Source: Bacillota bacterium
GTDB lineage: Bacteria; Bacillota; Clostridia; Peptostreptococcales; Anaerovoracaceae
Assembly (NCBI GenBank): GCA_019420525.1
Contig: JAHZHA010000025.1
Location: 40,253-104,251 of the forward strand
DNA length: 63,999 nt
Reading direction: 5' to 3'
Part shown: piece after piece, positions 17,497 to 25,004 of the stretch
Layout: each line of letters opens with the position of its first letter
Position numbering within the stretch: the stretch's first letter is position 1
Translations under genes and position numbers: made by a program
Notes under the pieces: generated by a model
The model's database searches: none
Told to the model about the DNA's origin: nothing
What the model saw: the letters and a program-made list of their open reading frames with translations, nothing else

Positions 17497-17558
17497 GAAT
17501 GGGTCAGACAGAATTGTAATAGTCTGCATCCAAGATACAGAAGAAAAGGAGTAAAAAA

Positions 17559-17954
17559 ATGAAAATGAACTTTATGGCACATCACATTCCTGTCCGTCAC
17601 ACGGGAGAAAGATACGGAGAACCTCTTCCGCCGCATCGGGAAGAGGAATGGAGACACGCACATCTCATCCCGCCGCATCCGGTTCCTCCTCACGGAGAGG
17701 ACGAGAGGAGAATGCCGCACCACCTTCCCCCGCATCCGCCGGAAGGTGGTCAGCCGCCGCATCCTCTTCCTCCTCACAGAAGGAGGCGCGTATATCTGGA
17801 ACCGGATGAAGAGGATTTTGAAATTTTCGTCAGAATCTTCGGAGATGAAGATTCGGCCGCGGCGGCCCTGCGAATTATTCAGGATGCACCGCCGGAGATC
17901 AGCGTCATCGCGATGCAGATTGCAGAGGTGTTAAGGAGGATTGAAAAATGTTAA
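17559..17954 (+). CDS. His/Pro-rich protein with repeated PPH motifs
   Basis: A 131-aa protein in two parts. Residues 1-85 are rich in His, Pro and charged residues, with PPH or PHH repeated about nine times (LPPHREEEW, IPPHPVPPHG, MPHHLPPHPP). The last 45 residues are an ordinary helical segment, FEIFVRIFGDEDSAAAALR to AEVLRRIEKC. No signal peptide or membrane segment is visible. Such His clusters bind Ni, Zn or Co in metallochaperones, which is the favoured but unproven idea. AAGGAG precedes ATG 17559. Its last codons overlap the next gene by 7 bases. No family was recognised. Confidence 0.75.
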   Translation: MKMNFMAHHIPVRHTGERYGEPLPPHREEEWRHAHLIPPHPVPPHGEDERRMPHHLPPHPPEGGQPPHPLPPHRRRRVYLEPDEEDFEIFVRIFGDEDSAAAALRIIQDAPPEISVIAMQIAEVLRRIEKC

Positions 17955-18259
17955 GAGGGTATCGTTTTTCCATGGTGGATAGAGAGATGAAATGCGATTA
18001 TGAGAAATTATACGGTGAGAGAGGGCAGTTGTTTTCGGAGATGATCGGAGAGTCTGTCTATGAAATGGCTGTACTGTCGAAGATGATTCTTTATCTCACC
18101 GGACGCATGGAAGAGAAAAACAGAGAATCCGTGCAGTCCGTCGAAGTTCCGGAAGGTTTTGCGGCGGAAAATGCGCAGGCCGGGATGCTGCCGGAAAGAA
18201 GTTCCGGATCATCCCAGGAAGAAAGTGAGGCAGATGTATGGATATCAGAGGAATTGTAA
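17948..18259 (+). CDS. Small protein of unknown function in the ABC/His-rich operon
   Basis: A 103-aa soluble protein. The first 60 residues look helical (SEMIGESVYEMAVLSKMILYL), while the last 40 are Ser/Glu-rich and probably disordered. No motif was recognised. AAGGAGG stands in front of ATG 17948. It overlaps the His/Pro-rich gene by 7 bases and the following gene by 22 bases, so the three are almost certainly translated together and likely act in one process. Confidence 0.68.
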   Translation: MLRGYRFSMVDREMKCDYEKLYGERGQLFSEMIGESVYEMAVLSKMILYLTGRMEEKNRESVQSVEVPEGFAAENAQAGMLPERSSGSSQEESEADVWISEEL

Positions 18260-18846
18260 AAGAAGTGGGCTATTTTGAAACCGCCAGAAATCTGCGCAGC
18301 ATTTCCGGAAACAGCGAAGCTGCCGTGCGCGTGTCGTCCGACATGCCCATGCCGCCGGAAGATGCGGAAGACATGCTCCAGCGGTGTGCGGATATGATTC
18401 TGGAGAGAAAAAAGAAAAAGGTCTTTTTTCTCACTCCGGAAATCGCGCTGATCGAAAAACTGGCCGCCTGCCCCGGCAGCGTGGAAACCGTTCTCATCGC
18501 TCTTTCTTCCGATCTGGACGAAGATATGTGCAGCAGGATCGGCAATAATCTGATGAAGAATATGGACATACGTCTCATTAGGGAGCCGTTTTTCCCGGAG
18601 GATTTATATCCGAAAGACGGGCTGATCGCAGTCAGCGGGTTTCTGGCGGGAGAAAGGACAATGGTATCCCGGGAAGTCTACCGCATGACGGAGCATTACG
18701 GGGGATTCCTGGGGCAGAAGATATTTCTCCCTTATGTCATTCTGGCGTCTGCAGAGCGCTACGACGGCTGGCTGGAAATTTCTCCGGACCGTTTCAGTGC
18801 CATAGCAGGGAGAGAGGAGGGTGAAATGCGGATATGGAACGCGTAA
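18238..18846 (+). CDS. Unknown 202-aa protein in the ABC/His-rich operon
   Basis: A soluble protein with no recognised family. Alternating strand and helix segments (KKVFFLTPEIALIEKLAA, VETVLIALSSDLDEDM, DGLIAVSGFLAGERTMV) suggest an alpha/beta fold. It reads like a nucleotide- or ligand-binding fold, but no P-loop, zinc site or catalytic motif can be pointed to. ATG 18238 has GTGAGG eight bases upstream. It overlaps both neighbours (22 bases before, 13 after), so it is tightly coupled to the permease gene. Confidence 0.68.
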   Translation: MDIRGIVKEVGYFETARNLRSISGNSEAAVRVSSDMPMPPEDAEDMLQRCADMILERKKKKVFFLTPEIALIEKLAACPGSVETVLIALSSDLDEDMCSRIGNNLMKNMDIRLIREPFFPEDLYPKDGLIAVSGFLAGERTMVSREVYRMTEHYGGFLGQKIFLPYVILASAERYDGWLEISPDRFSAIAGREEGEMRIWNA

Positions 18847-20099
18847 AAAAATCATCGGCCGCTCTGCTGATCGCGGTCCTGTTTGCGGCGGCTTCGGCCG
18901 CCGCCCTGATCAGTCATATTCCGATTCAGGATATAATGGAAAATTATTCCTTTAATGTTCTGGTCATTCTCATATCGATGGAACTCTTTACCAATCTCAT
19001 CGCTGAGACCGGGATCATGCAGCTTCTGTCCGTGAGACTGGCGACGCTCTCAGGAGGAAAGAAGAGAGCGAGCCTCGCTTTTTTCGGAGCTCTCATGTTT
19101 CTCATATCCTCCTTTCTGAACAATATCACCGCCGTGATGATTGTCCTTCCCGTAATGTTTGTCCTGCTGAAGACTATCGATGCGGATGAAAAATACGTGT
19201 GTACTTTCTTCGCCGTGATTCTGGCTCTCAGCAATACGGGAGGCGCCGCCTCGCCGGTGGGGGATTTTCCTGCAGTGATTATCATGACCAGCGGTATTAC
19301 CTCATTCTCCGGCTATCTGATACATGCATTTCCTCTGTTTGCCGCGACATCTGTGATTCTGACGGGATTCTGGATTACACGGATCCGCAGGGAGGACGAT
19401 GACGGAAGTGTGAGAATGCTGGCTGTAAGCTGTCTGAAAAGCCAGTATAAGAATATTCAGGTCCGGTACGATGTGCTGAAACCGCTGATTCTGATTCTGG
19501 CCGGCATGTTTTTCGCATGGAGCTTCCTCCCTCAGGATATCGTACCGCCGGAGGTGATATCTGTTCTCGGTTACGCGGCGGCTGCAGCGGTATGCAGTCT
19601 GAAAGGCATAAGGGTTCTGCAGAGTATCGATTTCAAATCGGTTCTGACGATAGCCGCATTTCTCTTTCTGGCGGAAACGGTGAGTCAGACAGGAATTCTC
19701 AGCGTTATGGCGGAATATCTGAAAGAAAATATCTCCGATACGAAGCTTCTGGTTCTCGTCGTCATGATCATTACGTCTCTCTTTGCAGGAATCTTTTCCG
19801 CAGGTCCCGCTGCAGCGGCTATGATGCCGGTCATCGCAGAGATCTGCACAGGTCTTCCGGCAGGTACATGCGACTGGATCGCCGTAGCTTATGCGGCGGC
19901 AGTCTGCAGCGGCAGCTCGCTCTTTATGTGGTCGGCCACGGCGGGGTTTATACTTTCGGATAAAATAAACGGAGCGAAGATTAAAAACGAGGACGGAAGA
20001 GAGATAAAATGGGGGATTTCTCAGTATCTGAAGTACGGCATCATCAATTATATGATACAGATCGGAATCGCCGCTGCGGCAGTCTGGATCATTCTGTGA
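18834..20099 (+). CDS. ArsB/NhaD-type permease (ion transporter superfamily)
   Basis: A 421-aa protein with about eleven membrane segments. Two family landmarks are clear: FLNNITAVMIVLPVMF at about residue 90 and the re-entrant-type SNTGGAASPVGDFPAVII at about residue 130, equivalent to the NxGGxxxxxGDxP segment of ArsB/NhaD/SLC13 transporters. A second inverted half ends with AYAAAVCSGSSLFMWSATAG. Substrates in this superfamily include arsenite, Na+/H+, silicate and carboxylates; no ars genes are nearby. GAGGAGGG precedes ATG 18834. It closes the ABC/His-rich operon. Confidence 0.82.
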   Translation: MERVKKSSAALLIAVLFAAASAAALISHIPIQDIMENYSFNVLVILISMELFTNLIAETGIMQLLSVRLATLSGGKKRASLAFFGALMFLISSFLNNITAVMIVLPVMFVLLKTIDADEKYVCTFFAVILALSNTGGAASPVGDFPAVIIMTSGITSFSGYLIHAFPLFAATSVILTGFWITRIRREDDDGSVRMLAVSCLKSQYKNIQVRYDVLKPLILILAGMFFAWSFLPQDIVPPEVISVLGYAAAAAVCSLKGIRVLQSIDFKSVLTIAAFLFLAETVSQTGILSVMAEYLKENISDTKLLVLVVMIITSLFAGIFSAGPAAAAMMPVIAEICTGLPAGTCDWIAVAYAAAVCSGSSLFMWSATAGFILSDKINGAKIKNEDGREIKWGISQYLKYGIINYMIQIGIAAAAVWIIL

Positions 20100-20133
20100 C
20101 GGAAAGAGTGCAGCGGCGCCGGCGAAGAACCTG

Positions 20134-20142
20134 TGATATAAT
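20134..20142 (+). promoter_or_regulatory. Extended -10 promoter for aroE
   Basis: TGATATAAT, an extended -10 element (TGN plus TATAAT), 77 bases before the aroE start. No good -35 is seen. Confidence 0.5.
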
Positions 20143-20218
20143 TATATTCTCAGCGGCTGCCGTTCCGCGGTGTATAAACTGTTAAAACTGCGAAGAGAGA
20201 TACATACGGAGAAAAAAG

Positions 20219-21103
20219 ATGAATATCGATATCAATACGAAAATGATGGCGGTGATCGGAGATCCCATCGAACATTCCCTGTCACCGCTTCTGCACAACA
20301 CAGTCATAGAGGGCAACAGATTTAACGCGGTATATCTTCCGCTTCATGTGAAGCCGGATCAGCTGAAAGAATACGCGGCTTCTATGCGAACCCTGGGATT
20401 CGCCGGATTCAACGCCACCATGCCCCATAAACAGGCGCTGCTTTCCATCGTGGATGAACTGGATGAAGAGGCGGAGCGTTATCAGTCCGTCAATACGGTG
20501 AAAATCAGAGACGGAAAACTCACAGGTTACAATACAGATGTGCGGGGCCTCTTTCAGGCGTTTTCCGACCGGGGAGTTCAGCTGGAAGGCAGCCGCATTA
20601 TGATCATCGGAGCCGGAGGTGTCGCAGGTTCACTGATCAAGGGAGCATCCGGACGTCGCGTGGGACATATTGCGATTCTCAACCGGACGCAGCAGAAGGC
20701 GGAGGATCTGTGCCGGGGGCTGGGATACGCGGAGGCCGCCGCACAGACTCCGGAAAATATGAAAAAAGCGGCCGCAGAGGCTGATATTATAATCAACTGC
20801 ACTTCCCTGGGAATGTCAGGAACATCTTCCGATTTTACCGATTTATCGTTTTTAGACGATACGTCTGCGCTGCTCTGTGATCTGATCTATAATCCGTGGG
20901 AAACGAAATTTCTGGCTTACGGCAGAGAGAGGGGGCTGGAAACGATGAACGGCATGGCGATGCTGATTTATCAGGGACTTCTCTCTTTCGAGATTTTCAT
21001 GGATGTGAAGCTCGATTACGCCGCGGAATATGAACGTGTCTATCCTGTCTGCAGAGAATATCTCCGGGGAAAGCGAACCCCTGCGACCTCCCGTAAGAGA
21101 TAA
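20219..21103 (+). CDS. aroE: Shikimate dehydrogenase
   Basis: A 294-aa enzyme that reduces 3-dehydroshikimate to shikimate with NADPH in aromatic amino acid synthesis. Substrate-site signatures are GDPIEHSLSPLLHN near residue 15, NATMPHK with the catalytic Lys near 65, and GYNTDVRG with the catalytic Asp near 102. The nucleotide loop is MIIGAGGVAGSL, and NRTQQK follows as the NADP-binding segment. GGAG lies 9 bases before ATG 20219. No other aro gene is in the window. The last 15 residues are basic and unlike the family core. Confidence 0.94.
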   Translation: MNIDINTKMMAVIGDPIEHSLSPLLHNTVIEGNRFNAVYLPLHVKPDQLKEYAASMRTLGFAGFNATMPHKQALLSIVDELDEEAERYQSVNTVKIRDGKLTGYNTDVRGLFQAFSDRGVQLEGSRIMIIGAGGVAGSLIKGASGRRVGHIAILNRTQQKAEDLCRGLGYAEAAAQTPENMKKAAAEADIIINCTSLGMSGTSSDFTDLSFLDDTSALLCDLIYNPWETKFLAYGRERGLETMNGMAMLIYQGLLSFEIFMDVKLDYAAEYERVYPVCREYLRGKRTPATSRKR

Positions 21104-21139
21104 AATATTTTAAAATGTTTCTGAATTTCGGCTGTATTC

Positions 21140-21168
21140 TTGACATTTGAATCCTGTGACGGTATACT
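21140..21168 (+). promoter_or_regulatory. Strong promoter of the glnN leader
   Basis: Consensus TTGACA (21140-21145), 17-base spacer, TATACT (21163-21168). Transcription should begin near 21175, only a few bases before the attenuator hairpins. Confidence 0.88.
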
Positions 21169-21178
21169 TAGCAAGATG

Positions 21179-21222
21179 ATAGCAAAGGCGCTATGGACAT
21201 ATCGGTCCGTAGTGTCTTTTTT
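21179..21222 (+). promoter_or_regulatory. ANTAR-type antiterminator/terminator leader of glnN
   Basis: Two tandem hairpins with six-base loops can form. P1 is ATAGC-AAAGGC-GCTAT (21179-21194); its loop has A at position 1 and G at position 4, the ANTAR recognition pattern. P2 is GGAC-ATATCG-GTCC (21195-21208), whose loop keeps A1 but not G4. A 15-pair terminator (21184-21198 with 21205-21219, including G-U pairs) followed by TTTTTT uses P2 as its tip and destroys P1, so the two states exclude each other. This matches the known ANTAR mechanism for nitrogen genes. The ANTAR protein at 4057 is the obvious candidate partner. The remaining 140 bases to glnN are GC-rich and may fold further. Confidence 0.75.
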
Positions 21223-21362
21223 GTTAGGATCGGATAGAAAGTGGCCAGGCGGCTGACTCTTCCGGATTTCCGCGGGACGGTGCTGTCCGGAAAGTTCCCG
21301 GGATTTGAGGATGTGCCGTGCCGGTCTGCGGCGGTGAAAAACCATAAAAGGAGAAAAAACTG

Positions 21363-23447
21363 ATGAAAAAAATCAACGATATTTTCGGCAGCCTCGTTTT
21401 CAATGATGCGGTTATGAGAGAACGGCTTCCGAAAGCCACTTATAAAGCGCTCAAGGAATCCATGGAGACAGGTACAGATTTAACGGTAGACGTGGCGAAT
21501 GTCATCGCAGCGGAAATGAAAAACTGGGCGCTTGAGAAAGGTGCGACTCATTTTGCTCACTGGTTTCAGCCGCTGACGGGCATGACAGCGGAAAAGCACG
21601 ATGCTTTCATAAGTCCGAACGGCGACGGCACGGTAATTATGGATTTCTCCGGAAAGGAACTCATAAAAGGTGAACCGGACGGTTCCAGCTTTCCTTCCGG
21701 TGGCATACGCTCGACTTTTGAGGCGAGAGGCTATACCAACTGGGATCCGACTTCTTATGCGTTTATCAAGGAAAAGACTCTCTGCATTCCTACGGCGTTC
21801 TGCTCTTATGCCGGAGAGGCTCTTGATGAGAAGACGCCGCTGCTGCGTTCTATGGATGCCATCAATAAGCAGGGACTGAGAATCACGAAACTCCTGGGAA
21901 TGGACGACGTAAAGAAAATCGTCACTTCCGTAGGGCCGGAACAGGAATATTTTCTGATCGACAGAGATATCTTTGAGGCACGCCCTGACCTGATTTACTG
22001 CGGCAGAACGCTCTTCGGTTCAAAACCTCCGAAGAGACAGGAACTCAACGATCATTATTTCGGCGCGATCAAGCCGAGAGTAAAAGCTTTTATGGAAGAT
22101 CTCAACGAAGAATTGTGGAAAGTAGGAATTCTTTCCAGGACAGAACATAATGAAGTTGCTCCTTCCCAGCATGAGATGGCGCCGATCTACACGGAGACGA
22201 ATGTAGCTCTCGACCACAATCAGCTTACAATGGAAATTCTCAAAAAGGTGGCAGAAAGACATAATATGGCCTGCCTTCTTCACGAAAAACCGTTTGCCGG
22301 CGTCAACGGTTCCGGTAAACATACGAACTGGTCGATTTCCACCGATACCGGTATCGGTCTGCTGAATCCGGGCAAAAAGCCGGAAGAAAATACGATTTTC
22401 CTTCTCACTCTGGCAGCTGTCATAAAAGCTACGGATGAATACCAGGATCTTCTGCGGGTATCCGTAGCCAGTGCCGGTAACGATCATCGTCTCGGAGGAC
22501 ACGAAGCACCTCCGGCGATTATTTCCATTTTCCTGGGCGATGAACTGACGAATGTGGTGGAATCCATCGTTTCCGGTACGGAACTGAAAAAATACGACGA
22601 AGCAAAGATGGAACTGGGCGCTACGATGCTGCCTACATTTATGAGAGACAATACAGACAGAAACAGAACATCTCCACTGGCATTCACAGGAAATAGATTC
22701 GAGTTCCGGATGACAGGTTCCAGTATGTCGATCGGAGATGCCTGCTATGTAATGAATACTATCGTAGCGGAATCCTTCCGTCAGTTCGCTGATCGTCTGG
22801 AACAGGCCGATGATGTGGAGGCAGAGATCAAAGCACTTCTGAAAGATGTTCTCACAAAGCATCAGAAGATTATATTCAACGGCGATAATTATACGGATTC
22901 CTGGGTAGCGGAAGCAGAGAAGAGAGGGCTTCTGAATCTTACCAGTACGGTGGAGGCAATACCTTATCTGATCTCAAAGAAAAATGTTGATCTGTTCAAA
23001 GAACACGGAATTTTTTCCGAAGTGGAATCCTATGCGCGGTACGGAATCAAAATCGAGGCGTACTGCAAGATCGTGAATATCGAGGCTCTGACGATGATCG
23101 ATATGGCCAAGAGAAATATCGCTCCGGCTGTAAGCTCTTACTGCAGCGAGCTGGCCAATACAGCCCTGGCCAAAAAGCAGCTGGGAGTTAATATAAAAGC
23201 AGAGAATGAAGTGTTATCAAAGATATCGGATCTGGCTGCTGTATTCAATGATAAGATTGCTGTACTGGAAAATGCTGTTCTGTCGGCCGGTGAGTTCAAA
23301 TCCGCGGAACAGGCCAAATATTTCCATGATATGGTCATCCCTGCGATGAACGAACTCCGTCTGGTGGGAGACGAACTGGAAACGCTCACTGCGGAAGAAT
23401 ACTGGCCGTTCCCTTCCTACGGCGAGATGATGTTCAGCATCAATTAA
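21363..23447 (+). CDS. glnN: Glutamine synthetase, type III
   Basis: A 694-aa enzyme forming glutamine from glutamate, ammonia and ATP. Length and sequence fit GSIII rather than the shorter GSI: FAHWFQPLTGMTAEKHD near residue 60, the active-site block EHNEVAPSQHEMAPIY, the ATP-site segment KPFAGVNGSGKHTNWSI, and NDHRLGGHEAPPAI. GSIII enzymes are dodecamers found in Bacteroides and many Clostridia. AAAAGGAG precedes ATG 21363. Expression is probably controlled by conditional termination in the ANTAR-type leader just upstream. Confidence 0.96.
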   Translation: MKKINDIFGSLVFNDAVMRERLPKATYKALKESMETGTDLTVDVANVIAAEMKNWALEKGATHFAHWFQPLTGMTAEKHDAFISPNGDGTVIMDFSGKELIKGEPDGSSFPSGGIRSTFEARGYTNWDPTSYAFIKEKTLCIPTAFCSYAGEALDEKTPLLRSMDAINKQGLRITKLLGMDDVKKIVTSVGPEQEYFLIDRDIFEARPDLIYCGRTLFGSKPPKRQELNDHYFGAIKPRVKAFMEDLNEELWKVGILSRTEHNEVAPSQHEMAPIYTETNVALDHNQLTMEILKKVAERHNMACLLHEKPFAGVNGSGKHTNWSISTDTGIGLLNPGKKPEENTIFLLTLAAVIKATDEYQDLLRVSVASAGNDHRLGGHEAPPAIISIFLGDELTNVVESIVSGTELKKYDEAKMELGATMLPTFMRDNTDRNRTSPLAFTGNRFEFRMTGSSMSIGDACYVMNTIVAESFRQFADRLEQADDVEAEIKALLKDVLTKHQKIIFNGDNYTDSWVAEAEKRGLLNLTSTVEAIPYLISKKNVDLFKEHGIFSEVESYARYGIKIEAYCKIVNIEALTMIDMAKRNIAPAVSSYCSELANTALAKKQLGVNIKAENEVLSKISDLAAVFNDKIAVLENAVLSAGEFKSAEQAKYFHDMVIPAMNELRLVGDELETLTAEEYWPFPSYGEMMFSIN

Positions 23448-23497
23448 ATGATAGAAATAACACCGTGAACAAAGAACGGTTCCCGATGAAAATCTCA

Positions 23498-23526
23498 TTG
23501 ACAAATAGTATCCTGCGCCGTAAAAT
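23498..23526 (+). promoter_or_regulatory. Promoter in the gene-free stretch after glnN
   Basis: TTGACA (23498-23503), 17-base spacer, TAAAAT (23521-23526). It is followed by an inverted repeat AGAAAAATC-GCC-GATTTTTCT (23563-23583) that could end a very short transcript. Confidence 0.65.
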
Positions 23527-23590
23527 GAATACTGCAGTTTGAACAAAGATGTGTCGGAGATAAGAAAAATCGCCGATTTTTCTAAAAGAA

Positions 23591-23829
23591 TTGTAAATAC
23601 GGTGAAAAGTCTGTATAATTATATAGAAGTAGAAATGTGATAATCAGCAGAAGAAAGCTGAAAATGACCGGACTGTCAGGATCATGTGTCCGGTGCTTAA
23701 GAAATTACGCAAATACCCAAATAACTAAAATAACCTTTACGTTCCCGAATCCCGTGCTGCACGGATTCGGGTCCCAAAACCCTAACCCTACAGAATCCCG
23801 CCGGTTCCGCCGGCGGGATTCTGTTTTTT
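23591..23829 (+). ncRNA. Candidate small non-coding transcript with its own promoter and terminator
   Basis: A promoter TTGTAA (23591-23596)-17 bases-TATAAT (23614-23619) should start RNA near 23626. The roughly 200-base product holds a hairpin around GACCGGAC/GTGTCCGGT (about 23666-23700), an unpaired A-rich stretch, a hairpin CCCGAATCCCGTG/CACGGATTCGGG (23744-23771) and a perfect terminator at 23790-23829. No credible reading frame with a ribosome site lies inside. It may be a small RNA or a leader whose terminator controls the next operon. The RNA family is not recognised. Confidence 0.42.
23790..23829 (+). terminator. Perfect terminator in the glnN-SdpI gap
   Basis: ACAGAATCCCGCCGG pairs fully with CCGGCGGGATTCTGT around TTCCG, then TTTTTT. 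The sequence GAATCCCG also occurs in the hairpin just upstream, so alternative pairing is conceivable. Confidence 0.9.
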
Positions 23830-23832
23830 GAT

Positions 23833-23860
23833 TTAACCCGCGGCGGAAATGTTGTATACT
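23833..23860 (+). promoter_or_regulatory. Candidate promoter of the SdpI-like/MBOAT operon
   Basis: TTAACC (23833-23838), 16-base spacer, TATACT (23855-23860), 90 bases before the first gene. Confidence 0.45.
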
Positions 23861-23949
23861 TGAGTTTAGACTGACAGATATGGATACGGGCGGAACCAAG
23901 AGAAGATATCCACCCGGCAGAGCAGACAGAGAAAGACAGGAGAGAGAAA

Positions 23950-24573
23950 ATGGATATCAGATTTGCGCTGGTTACCTTGATTTTGCCTGCATTGATGGAG
24001 ATTTCGGGGTTGATCATGATGCTGCATCCACCGAAGACGAGAAATGTTCTTTTCGGATATCGGACGAAAAGATCTCTGCTCAGTCAGGAGACGTGGGATT
24101 TTGCCAATTATTACGGAGGTACGCTCTATGTGTATCTCGGTTTTTATATCATCGCTGTGACTCTGATGACAGATATCATTCTGAAGATCACAGGGGCGGG
24201 CCGGAGCATCGCGGCGACAGCCGCAATCGTTCTGGTGCTCGTACAGGCTCTCAGCTTCATTTTCCCGGTATTTTTCGTGGAGGCAAAGCTGAGATCGGAA
24301 TTCGACGCGGAAGGAAATCCTCTGAATTCACTGTCGGGCAGAGATCTCGCATCTTCCTATGACAATTCCGACTGGGACGACTGGGACCGGGACGAATGGA
24401 AGGATGCGTGGAGAGATGAATATAACGACTGGGATCTCTGGAAAAAGAAAAGAGATGCCGAAATAGCGGAAGAAAAGCGGGCGGCTGCGGCGGAAAGATC
24501 CGCAGAAGCCTCGGAGAACGGGGAAGAGTTCGGCAAGAAAGAAGAAAAAGCAGAAAGGGAAGACGAAAAATGA
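23950..24573 (+). CDS. SdpI-like membrane protein with long charged tail
   Basis: A 207-aa integral membrane protein. The hallmark of the SdpI family is FGYRTKRSLLSQETWDFAN at about residue 35, flanked by hydrophobic segments (LILPALMEISGLIMM, YVYLGFYIIAVTLM, AATAAIVLVLVQALSFIFPV). SdpI of Bacillus gives immunity to the SdpC cannibalism toxin; most homologues have unknown roles. The last 75 residues are strongly charged (DWDDWDRDEWKDAW and many E/K) and probably cytosolic. AGGAGAG precedes ATG 23950. The stop overlaps the start of the next gene, which is another SdpI-like protein, by ATGA. Confidence 0.78.
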   Translation: MDIRFALVTLILPALMEISGLIMMLHPPKTRNVLFGYRTKRSLLSQETWDFANYYGGTLYVYLGFYIIAVTLMTDIILKITGAGRSIAATAAIVLVLVQALSFIFPVFFVEAKLRSEFDAEGNPLNSLSGRDLASSYDNSDWDDWDRDEWKDAWRDEYNDWDLWKKKRDAEIAEEKRAAAAERSAEASENGEEFGKKEEKAEREDEK

Positions 24574-24989
24574 TCATAATCGGATTTGCAGTAACACTTC
24601 TGGTACCGGCTGTCATGATTCTCTGGGGCCGTCATCTGAAAAAAGAGCCGCCGGAATATCTGCAGGGGAAGCTGTCTTTCCGGACGAAACGGGCTCGGAA
24701 AGACGAAGATATTTGGAATTATGCAAACAGTTTTTTTTCTCATATGATCCTGATATCGGGCATTAATTGCGGGCTGGTGTCTGTCGTATTCTATACGGGA
24801 GCTGCTTTTCTCACGGACGGCAGGTACTGGGCGGCCGCTTCCCTGTCACTCTTCTGTGTTCAAGCGGTCTGTGTGCTGCTGATATACCGGATTACCGATT
24901 TTATCATCGGGAAGACGTATGGAAGCGGAATCGTAGAAGAAGAGGACGGAGAAGCCGGCGGACAGACAGATGATTCAGAGAACAGATAA
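24570..24989 (+). CDS. Second, shorter SdpI-like membrane protein
   Basis: A 139-aa membrane protein with about four hydrophobic segments. It keeps the family block as SFRTKRARKDEDIWNYANSF at about residue 35 (compare the GYRTKRS...ETWDFAN of the preceding gene). It ends in a short acidic tail. It overlaps the upstream gene by four bases and is followed 15 bases later by the MBOAT gene, so it is part of one operon. No sdpABC toxin genes are nearby; a toxin-immunity role is therefore only a possibility. Confidence 0.72.
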   Translation: MIIIGFAVTLLVPAVMILWGRHLKKEPPEYLQGKLSFRTKRARKDEDIWNYANSFFSHMILISGINCGLVSVVFYTGAAFLTDGRYWAAASLSLFCVQAVCVLLIYRITDFIIGKTYGSGIVEEEDGEAGGQTDDSENR

Positions 24990-25004
24990 GAATATGGGGG
25001 TAGT

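Noticed and set aside
17559..17954. His/Pro-rich gene as a RiPP or bacteriocin precursor for the ABC exporter
   Set aside because: The protein is long, has no leader-type GG or Cys/Ser/Thr-rich core, and no modification enzyme or C39 protease is present. Metal binding is the better guess.
21223..21362. A second riboswitch between the glnN attenuator and glnN
   Set aside because: The stretch is GC-rich with short pairings such as TTCCGGA/TCCGGAA, but no known aptamer signature could be matched.
23637..23831. 64-codon open frame in the glnN-SdpI gap
   Set aside because: It has no ribosome site, runs through two strong hairpins including the terminator, and shows no protein-like pattern.
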